Shown here one piece after another: positions 7,667-15,241 of a DNA stretch of 17,488 bases. Every line of letters begins with the position of its first letter. Position 1 is the stretch's first letter. The stretch is from Synergistales bacterium (GTDB lineage: Bacteria > Synergistota > Synergistia > Synergistales > Thermovirgaceae): positions 1-17,488 of the forward strand of contig JAHDOX010000021.1 in the NCBI GenBank assembly GCA_018434645.1, in the 5' to 3' direction. Both the position numbers and the translations under genes were made by a program. Below the pieces are notes generated by a model that worked only from the letters and a program-made list of their open reading frames with translations, searched no databases and was not told the origin of the DNA.

Positions 7667-8221
7667 ATGAAAAAACTACTGGTCCTGGCTACGCTCGTAC
7701 TGCTGGTATTTTCCATGCAGGGCGAAGCTTTCGCCGCCGATGTGGCACTGACTTCTGTCGGACAGAGCCCCGACGCGATGATGATTCGTGTGGTGCTCCG
7801 AAACATGGGCATAAACCACGTTTACGACAGCCTGATGAAACCAGAAGATCTCTCGGATCAAAAGGTTCTTGTCGCCGTAGTGGGTGGAAGTTCCAAGGGG
7901 CTGGGCGCCGCAGGTATCGACAAGGAACAGGAAAAAGACCGTGCGATGAGGCTCATTGAAACCGCCCGCCAAAAGGGAATGAAAGTCCTCGTCATGCACG
8001 TAGGCGGCGCCGGACGCAGGGGGCAGCTTTCGGACCTGTTCATCGAGGCCGTGGTACCTCTCGCGGACGCTCTGATCGTTGTTGAAGGCGGCAACGAGGA
8101 CGGACTTTTCTACCGCCTCATTGAAGGAAAGGACATCCCCATGCACGGTGCGGACTCAGTCAAGGGGACAAATATACCTCTTGAGAAAGTCCTTACAGGC
8201 TGGGGCGTCATTGCCGGGTAA
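7667..8221 (+). CDS. Secreted protein, DUF6305-like; possible periplasmic partner of the adjacent permease
   Basis: 184 residues with a classical Sec signal peptide: MKKLL, a hydrophobic core and AFA before a predicted cut near residue 23. The mature part (about 160 residues) alternates beta strands and helices, with glycine-rich turns (VAVVGGSSKGLG near 70-80, MHVGGAGRRGQ near 110-120, IVVEGGNEDG near 137-146), suggesting a Rossmann-like fold. It is similar to proteins I remember as DUF6305; this cannot be verified here. The start at ATG 7667 has AGGAGG nine bases upstream; upstream in-frame codons would place the signal peptide internally and are rejected. The permease gene begins six bases after its stop. 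I infer a periplasmic ligand-binding role for that permease, replacing the normal DctP-type binding protein, but no binding residue is known. Confidence 0.8.
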   Translation: MKKLLVLATLVLLVFSMQGEAFAADVALTSVGQSPDAMMIRVVLRNMGINHVYDSLMKPEDLSDQKVLVAVVGGSSKGLGAAGIDKEQEKDRAMRLIETARQKGMKVLVMHVGGAGRRGQLSDLFIEAVVPLADALIVVEGGNEDGLFYRLIEGKDIPMHGADSVKGTNIPLEKVLTGWGVIAG

Positions 8222-8227
8222 AAGAAA

Positions 8228-9517
8228 ATGAACTGGTTCTGGCCCGAGGGCCTTTTCGCATTTTTAATGGTGGCAACCTTTGTCTTCGGCGCTTTCTCTT
8301 TCAAACTTCCCATAGCCGTCGCCATGTCGCTGGCTGCCGTTGTTGGAGGTCTGGCCGCCGGCGAAGGCCTCCCGGTCCGACACCTCGTGGAGGGGACCTT
8401 CGGCTATCTCGATACGATCCTGATCATCGCTACCGCGATGATTTTCATGAAGGTTATAGAGAGAATCGGCCTTCTGGAGGCCATGGCCGCGTGGTTGATA
8501 AGAAAGTTCAAAAGCAGCCCGCTTTTGTTGTCCCTGGGCATCATGCTCCTTATTATGATCCCCGGGATGATAACGGGCTCGTCCACGGCGGCGGTCCTCA
8601 CCACCGGGGCCCTTGTGGCTCCCGTGCTTATGAAACTCGGCGTTCAGATACACAAAACCGCGGCGGCGATAGCGATGGGCGCCATCTACGGCATGATCGC
8701 GCCACCCATCAACCTGCCGGCCATGATAATAGGCGGCGGCATCGACATGCCCTATGTGGGCTTTGGCGTTCCCCTGCTAATCTGTACAATACCGCTCGCC
8801 GTCGTCACAGCTCTTTTGTTGATCTACCCTGGCCTTAGAAACAAGGTCCGGGACGAAGGGGCCCTTGAGGGTGAGCTCCGACGGATGGAACGCGTTCCCA
8901 TAACTCTCAGACTCTTTCTGCCAGTGGCGGTTCTGGTGGTGCTTCTCGGCGGATCGAGCCTTTTCCCGTCGGTGTTTCCCTCGCTGGGGATGCCTCTGGA
9001 ATTTTTAATCGCCTCTGCATCGGCTTTTTTGACCGGAAGCAGATGGAAACCTGTGGACACGGTGACGGAAGCCATAGACAATGCGCTCCCGGTCATGGGG
9101 ATACTCATGGGCGTGGGCATGTTCATACAGGTGATGACCTTGACGGGGGTAAGGGGTTTCGTGGTGGTTTCCGCCCTTGCGCTGCCCGCATGGCTGCTTT
9201 ATGTCGGGATCGCCACTTCGATGCCTCTTTTCGGTGCCGTATCGGCCTTTGGTTCAGCTTCGGTTTTGGGGGTTCCTTTCCTCCTGGCCTTGCTGGGCAA
9301 AAACGAGATCCTGGTCGGAAGCGCTTTGAGCCTGATAGCGGGGCTTGGAGACCTGATGCCGCCCACGGCTCTGGCCGGTATCTTCGCAGCCCAGGTTGTA
9401 GGAGAGGAAAACTACTTCAAGGTCCTGAGGTACTGCGTTACCCCGGCGGTGTTGACCGCCCTCTGGGGAATCGCAATCATCCTGGGCGCCGGTTATATAG
9501 CCGGAGTGCTTTATTAG
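8228..9517 (+). CDS. TRAP-like (DctM-related) large permease
   Basis: 429 residues with roughly 11-13 hydrophobic helices, the size of the large membrane subunit of TRAP transporters and of other ion-transporter superfamily permeases. The first half has MITGSSTAAVLTTGALVAPV (near 114-133) followed by GAIYGMIAPPINLP (near 151-164); the second half has SAFGSASVLGVP and GDLMPPTALAGIF in equivalent positions, consistent with the two inverted repeats of the family. These transporters move organic anions with sodium or protons. Unlike ordinary TRAP systems there is no DctP-type binding protein or roughly 160-residue DctQ subunit beside it; its neighbours are a DUF6305-like secreted protein and a 49-residue membrane protein. 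From the hydrolases downstream I infer glutamate or short gamma-glutamyl compounds as cargo; the direction is not determined. Confidence 0.82.
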   Translation: MNWFWPEGLFAFLMVATFVFGAFSFKLPIAVAMSLAAVVGGLAAGEGLPVRHLVEGTFGYLDTILIIATAMIFMKVIERIGLLEAMAAWLIRKFKSSPLLLSLGIMLLIMIPGMITGSSTAAVLTTGALVAPVLMKLGVQIHKTAAAIAMGAIYGMIAPPINLPAMIIGGGIDMPYVGFGVPLLICTIPLAVVTALLLIYPGLRNKVRDEGALEGELRRMERVPITLRLFLPVAVLVVLLGGSSLFPSVFPSLGMPLEFLIASASAFLTGSRWKPVDTVTEAIDNALPVMGILMGVGMFIQVMTLTGVRGFVVVSALALPAWLLYVGIATSMPLFGAVSAFGSASVLGVPFLLALLGKNEILVGSALSLIAGLGDLMPPTALAGIFAAQVVGEENYFKVLRYCVTPAVLTALWGIAIILGAGYIAGVLY

Positions 9518-9530
9518 GAGTGATCCAATC

Positions 9531-9680
9531 ATGATCATGACCTTTATTTACCGTGGAATAGTGCTTTTCGTACTGGCCTTCGTGGTCAGGTGCATGTTTC
9601 GTGAAAAGGATTTCTGGAAACAGGTAACTGCCGCTTTGGTCATCCTCCCCCTGATTCTCAGGGTGCTTCTCATAAAATAG
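9531..9680 (+). CDS. 49-residue membrane protein, candidate small transporter subunit
   Basis: A short gene fitting exactly between the permease (13 bases before) and the hydrolase (12 bases after). The product has two hydrophobic stretches, FIYRGIVLFVLAFVVRCMF and a second of about 14 residues (VTAALVILPLILRV), separated by a charged turn (REKDFWK), so it should be a two-helix membrane hairpin. TAGGAG ahead of ATG 9531 is a fair ribosome site, and the stop is a clean TAG. The spacing, coding-like codon use and operon position support a real gene, although it would be missed by many gene finders. Its place directly after a large permease suggests a miniature accessory subunit, analogous in position but not in sequence to DctQ. 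I recognise no family. Confidence 0.72.
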   Translation: MIMTFIYRGIVLFVLAFVVRCMFREKDFWKQVTAALVILPLILRVLLIK

Positions 9681-9692
9681 GGGGTAAGGGAA

Positions 9693-10829
9693 ATGGCATG
9701 GAAACCAGGGGGAAACGTCCAAACCGCGCTTTTTTTGATAGCCGCCGTAGCTATCGTAGCATTCGGGGCGGCCCGATCGTTCGTATCGATGTGGGAGATG
9801 GACACCATCGTTCCGGCGCCAGGGTTCGAGAAACATATGTTATCGGAATGGTTTGAGGGGATAAAGGACACACCGGCAGACACTCCGGTATATATCCAGG
9901 AAGGATCCGAACCTGGAGGAACTGTCTTCGTCATGGGGGGAACACACCCGAATGAACCCGCTTCTTCACTGACGGCGGTACTGTTTCTCGAGAGGGCGAA
10001 GGTCCATAAAGGCAGGCTGATAATCGTCCCCTTTGCCAACATCATGGCCTTTACGCATAACTCCCCGCAGGAGGCTCATCCCCAGAGGATAAGCTTTACG
10101 CTTCCCGACGGCTCCCTGCGATCCTTCCGTTACGGTTCCCGGGCGACAAACCCCATTTACCAGTGGCCCGACCCCGATGTTTACATCCACCCCCAGTCGG
10201 GGCAGGAACTGGCGGGCAGCGAAAGAAGCAACCTGAACCGCGCCCATCCCGGTACACCCGACGGCGCTCTGACGCAGAGGCTGGCTTATGCGTTGCGGCA
10301 GCTTGTTATGGCTGAAAAGGTCGACCTGGCCTTCGACCTGCACGAAGCGTCTCCGGAGTACCCCGTCGTAAACGCCATCGTCGCTCATGAAAAGAGCATG
10401 GAACTGGCCGCCATGGTGGCCATGGAACTCGAAATATCCGATATCCCCATTCGCCTCGAACCATCGCCGAAAAACCTCCGCGGACTGACGCACCGCGAAT
10501 GGGGCGACTATACCGACACCATGCCGATTTTGATGGAAACGGGCAATCCCAGCCAGGGGCGCCTTCGCGGGAGGACCGACGAGGATCTGGTGCTGACGGG
10601 CGCCGATAAATATTACGCCTGGGCAGCGGATCTGGGACTTCTTTTCATTCCCTACGAAACGGACCAGCCTATCGGGCTGAGGATAGCAAGGCACACCTCC
10701 GCCCTGATGTCCTTTTTCGACTCCCTTGCTTTTTTAGATCCGTCGAAGGAGGTGGTCGTAAGCGGAATTCCTGCCTTCGGGGAGCTGGCAGAAAACGGGT
10801 TGGGGCCATATCTGTCCCCTCTTGACTGA
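9693..10829 (+). CDS. Membrane-anchored AstE/aspartoacylase-like zinc hydrolase (M14-related)
   Basis: 378 residues. An N-terminal hydrophobic segment (about 10-30) without a clear cut site should anchor it in the inner membrane with the catalytic domain outside. The succinylglutamate desuccinylase/aspartoacylase metal site is visible: GGTHPNEPA (H85, E88), SNLNRAHPG (N182-R183, substrate carboxylate binding), FDLHEASP (third zinc ligand H217) and METGNP (catalytic E282). These enzymes remove an acyl group from, or cut a peptide-like bond next to, aspartate, glutamate or similar carboxylates. Most characterised members are cytoplasmic, so the anchor is noteworthy. The start at ATG 9693 follows TAAGGG. 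It sits between the transporter genes and ggt, so I infer that it trims N-acyl- or gamma-glutamyl products at the cell surface. Confidence is high in the fold and low in the exact substrate. Confidence 0.86.
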   Translation: MAWKPGGNVQTALFLIAAVAIVAFGAARSFVSMWEMDTIVPAPGFEKHMLSEWFEGIKDTPADTPVYIQEGSEPGGTVFVMGGTHPNEPASSLTAVLFLERAKVHKGRLIIVPFANIMAFTHNSPQEAHPQRISFTLPDGSLRSFRYGSRATNPIYQWPDPDVYIHPQSGQELAGSERSNLNRAHPGTPDGALTQRLAYALRQLVMAEKVDLAFDLHEASPEYPVVNAIVAHEKSMELAAMVAMELEISDIPIRLEPSPKNLRGLTHREWGDYTDTMPILMETGNPSQGRLRGRTDEDLVLTGADKYYAWAADLGLLFIPYETDQPIGLRIARHTSALMSFFDSLAFLDPSKEVVVSGIPAFGELAENGLGPYLSPLD

Positions 10830-10886
10830 ACTCGGCCCCGGTGGGAGAAGTAGCAAAACGGCAACACCGAGAAGGAGGGAAAAGGC

Positions 10887-12611
10887 ATGAAAAAGTTTAT
10901 GTTCGCAACCGGAGTCGCGGTAATGGTCACCGTCATGGCGTTGGGGGCCTTCGCCCAGGAACCGGTTGTAAACGATGTATTCGCGAAACGCGGAATGGTT
11001 TCATCAGCGCACGAACTGGCCTCCAAGGCGGGCGTGGAGATACTTCAAAAGGGCGGAAACGCCATTGACGCTGCCGTCGCCACCGCACTCGCTTTGAACG
11101 TGGTCGAACCCAATGCCTCGGGCATGGGAGGAGGAGGGTTCATGGTCATCCGCTTCGCCAAAACAGGCGAGGTGGTCGAGCTGGATTACAGGGAAACCGC
11201 TCCGGCCAGCTCCACAAGGGACATGTTCGCTTCTGAAAAGGCTAAACAGGAAAAGTGGTCCCAGCTCGGCGGCAAGGCTTCAGGAGTGCCCGGTTATGTT
11301 CTTGGCATGTGGAACGCCCTTGAGAGATACGGGACCATGACCTGGGCGGAAGTCGCCGAACCGGCGATCCGGCTTGCCGAAGAAGGTTTCACCGTGGTGG
11401 AAATGCAGACCGGGATCATAGCCGACAATCTTGAGAAGATCTACGCGTATAACGACCCCGCACAAGTGCCCTTTTTCAGGGACGGCCTCCCCGTCGAGGC
11501 GGGTACAGTGCTTAAACAGCCGAACCTGGCCAGAGCCTTCCGCCTGATCGGCGAGCAGGGCCCGCAAGCTTTCTATGAAGGGCCCATAGGTGAGGCTTTC
11601 GTCAGGGCCATAAACGCCAACGGCGGAAAAATGACGATGTCGGACCTGAAAAATTACAAGATGGAAACGAGGGAGCCGGTCAACGGAACCTACAGGGGTT
11701 ATCACATCTACTCCACTCCTCCCGCTTCGAGCGGAGGGACGCATATCGTCCAGCTGCTTAACATCATGGAAAACTTCCCCGTCGCCGACTGGGGGCACAA
11801 CAATCCCAGGTACCTGCACTACCTTGGTGAGGCCATGAAACTCGTCTTCGCAGACAGGGCTGCCTACATGGCCGACTCGGCCTTCGTGGATGTGCCTCTA
11901 AAGGGGCTCACCAGCAAGGAATACGCCAAAATGCTTGCGGCAAAGATCCGGCCCCACAAGGTCATGCTAGACGTGGAAGCCGACGACCCCTGGCCGTTCC
12001 AGCAGGAAGCGGCTATAACTCTTGTCGCCGGAACTGACGATTCCCATATATCAACGAGCCACTTCTCCGTAGCCGACGCCGAAGGCAACATCGTGGCATC
12101 CACAAATACGGTAAACTATTTCTTCGGCTCGGGAGTTATCGTGCCGGAATGGGGCATAGTCGCCAACAACCAGATGGACGACTTTTCTTCCGATCCGGCG
12201 AGTGTCAACGCACCTGAACCCGGCAAACGGCCCCTTTCGTCCATGTCGCCCAGCATAGTCCTGGATCCAGACGGCAAGCCTTTCATGACCATCGGAGCGG
12301 CCGGTGCATGGAGAATAATCACCGCGGTGAGCCAGATCATCATGAACGTTGTCGACTTTGGAATGACCATGGACGAGGCCATCGAGCAGCCGAGGATATT
12401 CACTTACGCTTCGGCCGGCAAGGCAGGCCCCTTCCGTATAGAGGACGCCATGGACCCTGTAACCGTGGAGTTTCTGAAAATCCGCGGCCATAATGTAGAA
12501 GTTCAGCCTCGGGGCGGTTATTTCGGCACGGCCCAGGGCATACTCTTTACCGATGAAGGCCTTAATGGCGGAGCCGACAGCAGGAGGCTCGGCGTACCTG
12601 TAGGATACTGA
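10887..12611 (+). CDS. ggt: Gamma-glutamyltransferase, secreted
   Basis: 574 residues, full GGT length. A Sec signal peptide (MKKFMF, hydrophobic core, GAFA before Q24) sends it to the periplasm. GGTs self-cleave before a threonine that then becomes the catalytic nucleophile; here this is T390 in HISTSHFSV, giving predicted subunits of about 366 and 185 residues. Other family marks are present: LDYRETAP (R102, binds the glutamate carboxylate), NNQMDDFS, PLSSMSPSIV and an NYFFGSG segment. The enzyme hydrolyses or transfers gamma-linked glutamate from glutathione, poly-gamma-glutamate or other donors. A strong AGGAGG lies eight bases before the ATG. Bacillus anthracis CapD is a GGT relative that cuts and anchors poly-gamma-glutamate capsule, and the nearby pgsBCW genes make such a role plausible here. 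Length and motif order look more like ordinary GGT than CapD. A terminator follows immediately. Confidence 0.95.
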   Translation: MKKFMFATGVAVMVTVMALGAFAQEPVVNDVFAKRGMVSSAHELASKAGVEILQKGGNAIDAAVATALALNVVEPNASGMGGGGFMVIRFAKTGEVVELDYRETAPASSTRDMFASEKAKQEKWSQLGGKASGVPGYVLGMWNALERYGTMTWAEVAEPAIRLAEEGFTVVEMQTGIIADNLEKIYAYNDPAQVPFFRDGLPVEAGTVLKQPNLARAFRLIGEQGPQAFYEGPIGEAFVRAINANGGKMTMSDLKNYKMETREPVNGTYRGYHIYSTPPASSGGTHIVQLLNIMENFPVADWGHNNPRYLHYLGEAMKLVFADRAAYMADSAFVDVPLKGLTSKEYAKMLAAKIRPHKVMLDVEADDPWPFQQEAAITLVAGTDDSHISTSHFSVADAEGNIVASTNTVNYFFGSGVIVPEWGIVANNQMDDFSSDPASVNAPEPGKRPLSSMSPSIVLDPDGKPFMTIGAAGAWRIITAVSQIIMNVVDFGMTMDEAIEQPRIFTYASAGKAGPFRIEDAMDPVTVEFLKIRGHNVEVQPRGGYFGTAQGILFTDEGLNGGADSRRLGVPVGY

Positions 12612-12642
12612 CGCGAAAAGGGAAAACAAAAGGAAATAACCT

Positions 12643-12672
12643 GGCGCGGGAAGGATCTTCCCGCGCCTTTTT
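12643..12672 (+). terminator. Intrinsic terminator between ggt and pgsB
   Basis: A perfect 11-base-pair GC-rich stem (GGCGCGGGAAG with CTTCCCGCGCC) and a three-base loop are followed by five Ts. It lies 31 bases after the ggt stop and 40 bases before the pgsB start. No convincing promoter fits in those 40 bases, so pgsB expression presumably depends on partial readthrough or on control of this terminator. Confidence 0.9.
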
Positions 12673-12711
12673 GGCAAAAAAGTAAAAACACCCCATGAAA
12701 GATGGTGAACC

Positions 12712-13734
12712 ATGAAGGCCCCAATACGAATCCTCGTCACCGGGACCCGCGGGAAAAGCGGAATCGTCAGGGGACTGCAGCAGGTTCTTTCCCGCCTGAA
12801 AATACAGGCCTGGGGCAAGGTAACGGGCGTAATTCCCATAAGTCTCGGCCCCGGGGAGTCGAAGGAAATCAGCCGCGCAGCGGGAGCACACGTAGAAGAA
12901 ATGCGGTGGTGGCTTCGCAGTCTGCCTCTTTCGGCGGAAGCGGTCGTGCTTGAAAACAGCGCCGTAACGCCCGAACTCCAGCCCCTTGCGGCAAGGTGGC
13001 TGGACCCGACACTTACGATATGGACCAACGCCAGGCGCGATCACGAGGACGTCTGGGGCTGGGACGAAGAAGCTCCCCTGTATGCTTTGGCAAGGGGGAT
13101 TCCACAGGGCGCGAAAGTGCTCTGCGGTTTTGATGTGGCCTCCAGTTCCACCGCCAAACGCCTCCTGGAGCAAAAGGGCTGCGAGGTACTTTCCGTCCGT
13201 AACGGCCTTGTCGATCCGGTTATGATTTCGAAATCCTTCATACGTGAAGCGTGCCGCGTTCATGGAATAGAAGACCCATGCCTCGAAAAGGCTCTGGAGG
13301 AAGTGGGTCCTGCCTTTACCGACTTTTCGGTCCACCGCCTGGATGAAAAAGGGCGCCTTCTGGCTACAGCTTTTTCTGCTAACGACAGTGAGAGCACCCG
13401 CTACTTATGGGAAAGCCTCCGATGGGATAGCCGTGAAACGTCACTTTGGCTTCACAACAGGAGAGACCGCCGGACGCGGATCACGGCTTTAAGGGATTTC
13501 GTGCTGGAACGCGAGTGGAAGGAGATACTTCTCACAGGTCCCTACCCTATCGGAGCAGGTTTTCAATTCACCTATCTAGGCTTCCCGGACATCCCCGCCA
13601 TATCGGGCCGGCTTGGGAAAAAGACCTTCGGGTTCGGAAATATCGCAGGATTGCCTCTGGAACTTCTCAAACTCGTGGCTGCGACAAAGCAAAACCACGG
13701 TGTCCGCCCACCCGACCGGGATGATGACGCATGA
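12712..13734 (+). CDS. pgsB: Poly-gamma-glutamate synthase subunit PgsB/CapB
   Basis: 340 residues of the Mur-ligase-like PgsB/CapB family, the ATP-dependent amide ligase that extends poly-gamma-glutamate. The P-loop is GTRGKSG (11-17), followed by KVTGVIP, VLENSAVTPELQPL, TNARRDHEDVWG, a FSANDSEST segment, NRRDRRTR and KTFGFGNIAG near the end, each matching the order in Bacillus PgsB. It begins almost at the P-loop: the roughly 35-residue N-terminal membrane segment of Bacillus subtilis PgsB (about 390 residues) is missing. Membrane attachment would therefore have to come from PgsC or PgsW. The only in-frame start is ATG 12712, with a weak GGTGA site. It follows a terminator and overlaps pgsC by four bases (ATGA). 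Confidence 0.92.
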   Translation: MKAPIRILVTGTRGKSGIVRGLQQVLSRLKIQAWGKVTGVIPISLGPGESKEISRAAGAHVEEMRWWLRSLPLSAEAVVLENSAVTPELQPLAARWLDPTLTIWTNARRDHEDVWGWDEEAPLYALARGIPQGAKVLCGFDVASSSTAKRLLEQKGCEVLSVRNGLVDPVMISKSFIREACRVHGIEDPCLEKALEEVGPAFTDFSVHRLDEKGRLLATAFSANDSESTRYLWESLRWDSRETSLWLHNRRDRRTRITALRDFVLEREWKEILLTGPYPIGAGFQFTYLGFPDIPAISGRLGKKTFGFGNIAGLPLELLKLVAATKQNHGVRPPDRDDDA

Positions 13735-14153
13735 GCGCCTCGGGAGAACTGGAGCTTCTTCTTTTGGGCGTTTTACTCGGCCTTGTCTGGACGGAAAGGA
13801 CGGGTTTTTCAACCGGGGGGATCATTACTCCCGGTTTCCTGGCCGTTTCGGGATTTTATCCACACACGGCTGGTCTATCCCTGCTTTTGTCGCTTCCCCT
13901 TCTCCTTCTTTTGGAGATAGCGGGACTCAGGTTCGCCCTCTACGGCAGGCGCCGTGTGGGGCTCGCCATTTTCTTGTCCCTTTTTCTTTTCTGGTGCTGG
14001 TCATTGGTCTTTCCGTTGCACCTTCCCTGGAGCGGATGGATAGTGCCGGGCCTGGTGGCGGCGGATTCACATCGTCAGGGTCTTTTGCCTACATTGGCAG
14101 GAGCAGTCGCGTGCGGCCTGGCGGCTCTTTTTCTCGCGGAGATACTCCCATGA
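13731..14153 (+). CDS. pgsC: Poly-gamma-glutamate synthase membrane subunit PgsC/CapC
   Basis: 140 residues, close to the usual 149 of PgsC/CapC, with four or five membrane helices. Family signatures are present: LLGLVWTERTGFSTGGIITPGFLAVSG is represented by GGIITPGFLAV near 28-38, then LYGRRR near 70-75, and IVPGLVAADSHRQGLLPTL near 104-122. PgsC forms the membrane-embedded part of the polymerase with PgsB and is thought to contribute to the glutamate site and to the export path. The start overlaps the pgsB stop (ATGA) and the stop overlaps the pgsW start in the same way, so the three are translationally coupled and probably made in fixed proportion. Confidence 0.92.
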   Translation: MSASGELELLLLGVLLGLVWTERTGFSTGGIITPGFLAVSGFYPHTAGLSLLLSLPLLLLLEIAGLRFALYGRRRVGLAIFLSLFLFWCWSLVFPLHLPWSGWIVPGLVAADSHRQGLLPTLAGAVACGLAALFLAEILP

Positions 14154-15241
14154 AAGGTGCGCTTTCTTTCTTCCTCCTGGAGGCAAAAACACTGCTTTTG
14201 GGCAACGGAGAGACCAGGCGGGAAAAAGCCGTGGCTGCCTGTTGCCTTTTGGCTGTATTCATGTTTTCGGTCTTCCTTGTCTGCAGACCACCTCTGCGCG
14301 GGGCTGAAGCCGAGCTCTGGGACAAGGCAAGGGCCGCGCAATCCTGGCTTTGGGCGGAACGGGAAAGAATGAATATCGCCTCCGACCAGAAAATCGACCC
14401 CTGGCGGACGGGACTGATCGGTCTCGAGTGGAGCCCCATTACCACCACGATGGGAAAGCTCGAGGCAAAAAGGACCGCCACCGATCCCGGATGGGCGGTT
14501 CTCCTCTTGAAGTGGTATCGATCCCTCGGACTCCTTGAAGGCGACAGGCTCGCCATTCTGGCATCGGGATCCTTTCCAGGTTTTTTGCTTTCTGCGATCC
14601 TTGCCGCTGAAAAAATGGACCTTGAACTACTTGTCATCCCTTCCCTGGGAGCTTCATCATGGGGGGCCAACCTGCCGGATCTTCCCCTAACAGCGATCAT
14701 TGAAACGCTTCGCCGGGGCGGTTTTATCCGCGTGGTCCCAGGAGCCGCCACCCTGGGCGGAGCCGGAGAACGGGCCGCGGACCTCTCGCCCGAAGGCCGT
14801 GCCATTTTGATGGATTTTCTTGAGTCTTCCGGGATCCCGCTCATTTACGCCGGTTCTCTGGAAGAAATAATGGCCAAAAAATGGAATACCCTTGCCGCCT
14901 TTTCACCTAAGGCCATAGTCCAGATAGGGGGAAGTCAGGCCAATCTTGGTACCGACGAAGCGGTCCTGAGGCTTGAGCCCGGGATCATCCTGCCCGAAGA
15001 AGTCACGGAGGCGGGAAACGGTATTATAGCCAAGGCTCTGGAATCAGGCATCCCGGTAATACACATGCTCGACGTTCGCGCTCTTTCCAGAGAGGCAGGC
15101 ATACCTTATGACGGCAGGCCAAAGAGGAAAACTCCCGGACAGACGTCGGGAATCCTGGCCATCTTCGCTCTCGCGGCCTGGGGGCTTTTTTTGCTATGCT
15201 TCAGGCGGTGGACCCTCGAGAAAGGAGACGCAGGCAAGTGA
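14150..15241 (+). CDS. pgsW: Poly-gamma-glutamate system protein (PgsW type)
   Basis: 363 residues with a membrane helix near 27-45 and another near 337-356, leaving about 290 residues between them, probably extracytoplasmic. The segments LIGLEWSPITTTMGKLEAKRT, SGSFPGFLLSAILAAEK and IPSLGASSWGANLPDLP match what I remember of the family named 'poly-gamma-glutamate system protein', found with PgsB and PgsC in Gram-negative and archaeal systems. Its biochemical role is not established to my knowledge; occurrence where PgsA is absent suggests it may take that protein's place. The start is ATG 14150, overlapping the pgsC stop, with GGAG eight bases upstream; the reading frame stays open far upstream across pgsC but only as an overlap. 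The stop overlaps the GTG start of the kinase gene. Confidence 0.85.
   Translation: MKGALSFFLLEAKTLLLGNGETRREKAVAACCLLAVFMFSVFLVCRPPLRGAEAELWDKARAAQSWLWAERERMNIASDQKIDPWRTGLIGLEWSPITTTMGKLEAKRTATDPGWAVLLLKWYRSLGLLEGDRLAILASGSFPGFLLSAILAAEKMDLELLVIPSLGASSWGANLPDLPLTAIIETLRRGGFIRVVPGAATLGGAGERAADLSPEGRAILMDFLESSGIPLIYAGSLEEIMAKKWNTLAAFSPKAIVQIGGSQANLGTDEAVLRLEPGIILPEEVTEAGNGIIAKALESGIPVIHMLDVRALSREAGIPYDGRPKRKTPGQTSGILAIFALAAWGLFLLCFRRWTLEKGDAGK

Noticed and set aside
10830..10886. Possible hairpin (CTCGG with CCGAG) between the AstE-like gene and ggt
   Set aside because: The paired arms are only five bases, widely spaced and lack a T-run; a terminator here is not supported.
12051..13028. 325-codon minus-strand open frame spanning the end of ggt, the terminator and the start of pgsB
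   Set aside because: It runs across two well-supported genes and a terminator stem, and its product shows no recognisable family. It is a shadow of GC-rich coding on the other strand.
13613..14149. Long in-frame extension upstream of pgsW
   Set aside because: It overlaps pgsB and all of pgsC in another frame. The ATGA overlap, ribosome site and membrane helix place the real start at 14150.
15196..15237. ATG start for the histidine kinase at 15196
   Set aside because: It lacks a ribosome site and would add an arginine-rich stretch inside pgsW; GTG 15238 has AAAGGAG and a coupled GTGA overlap.
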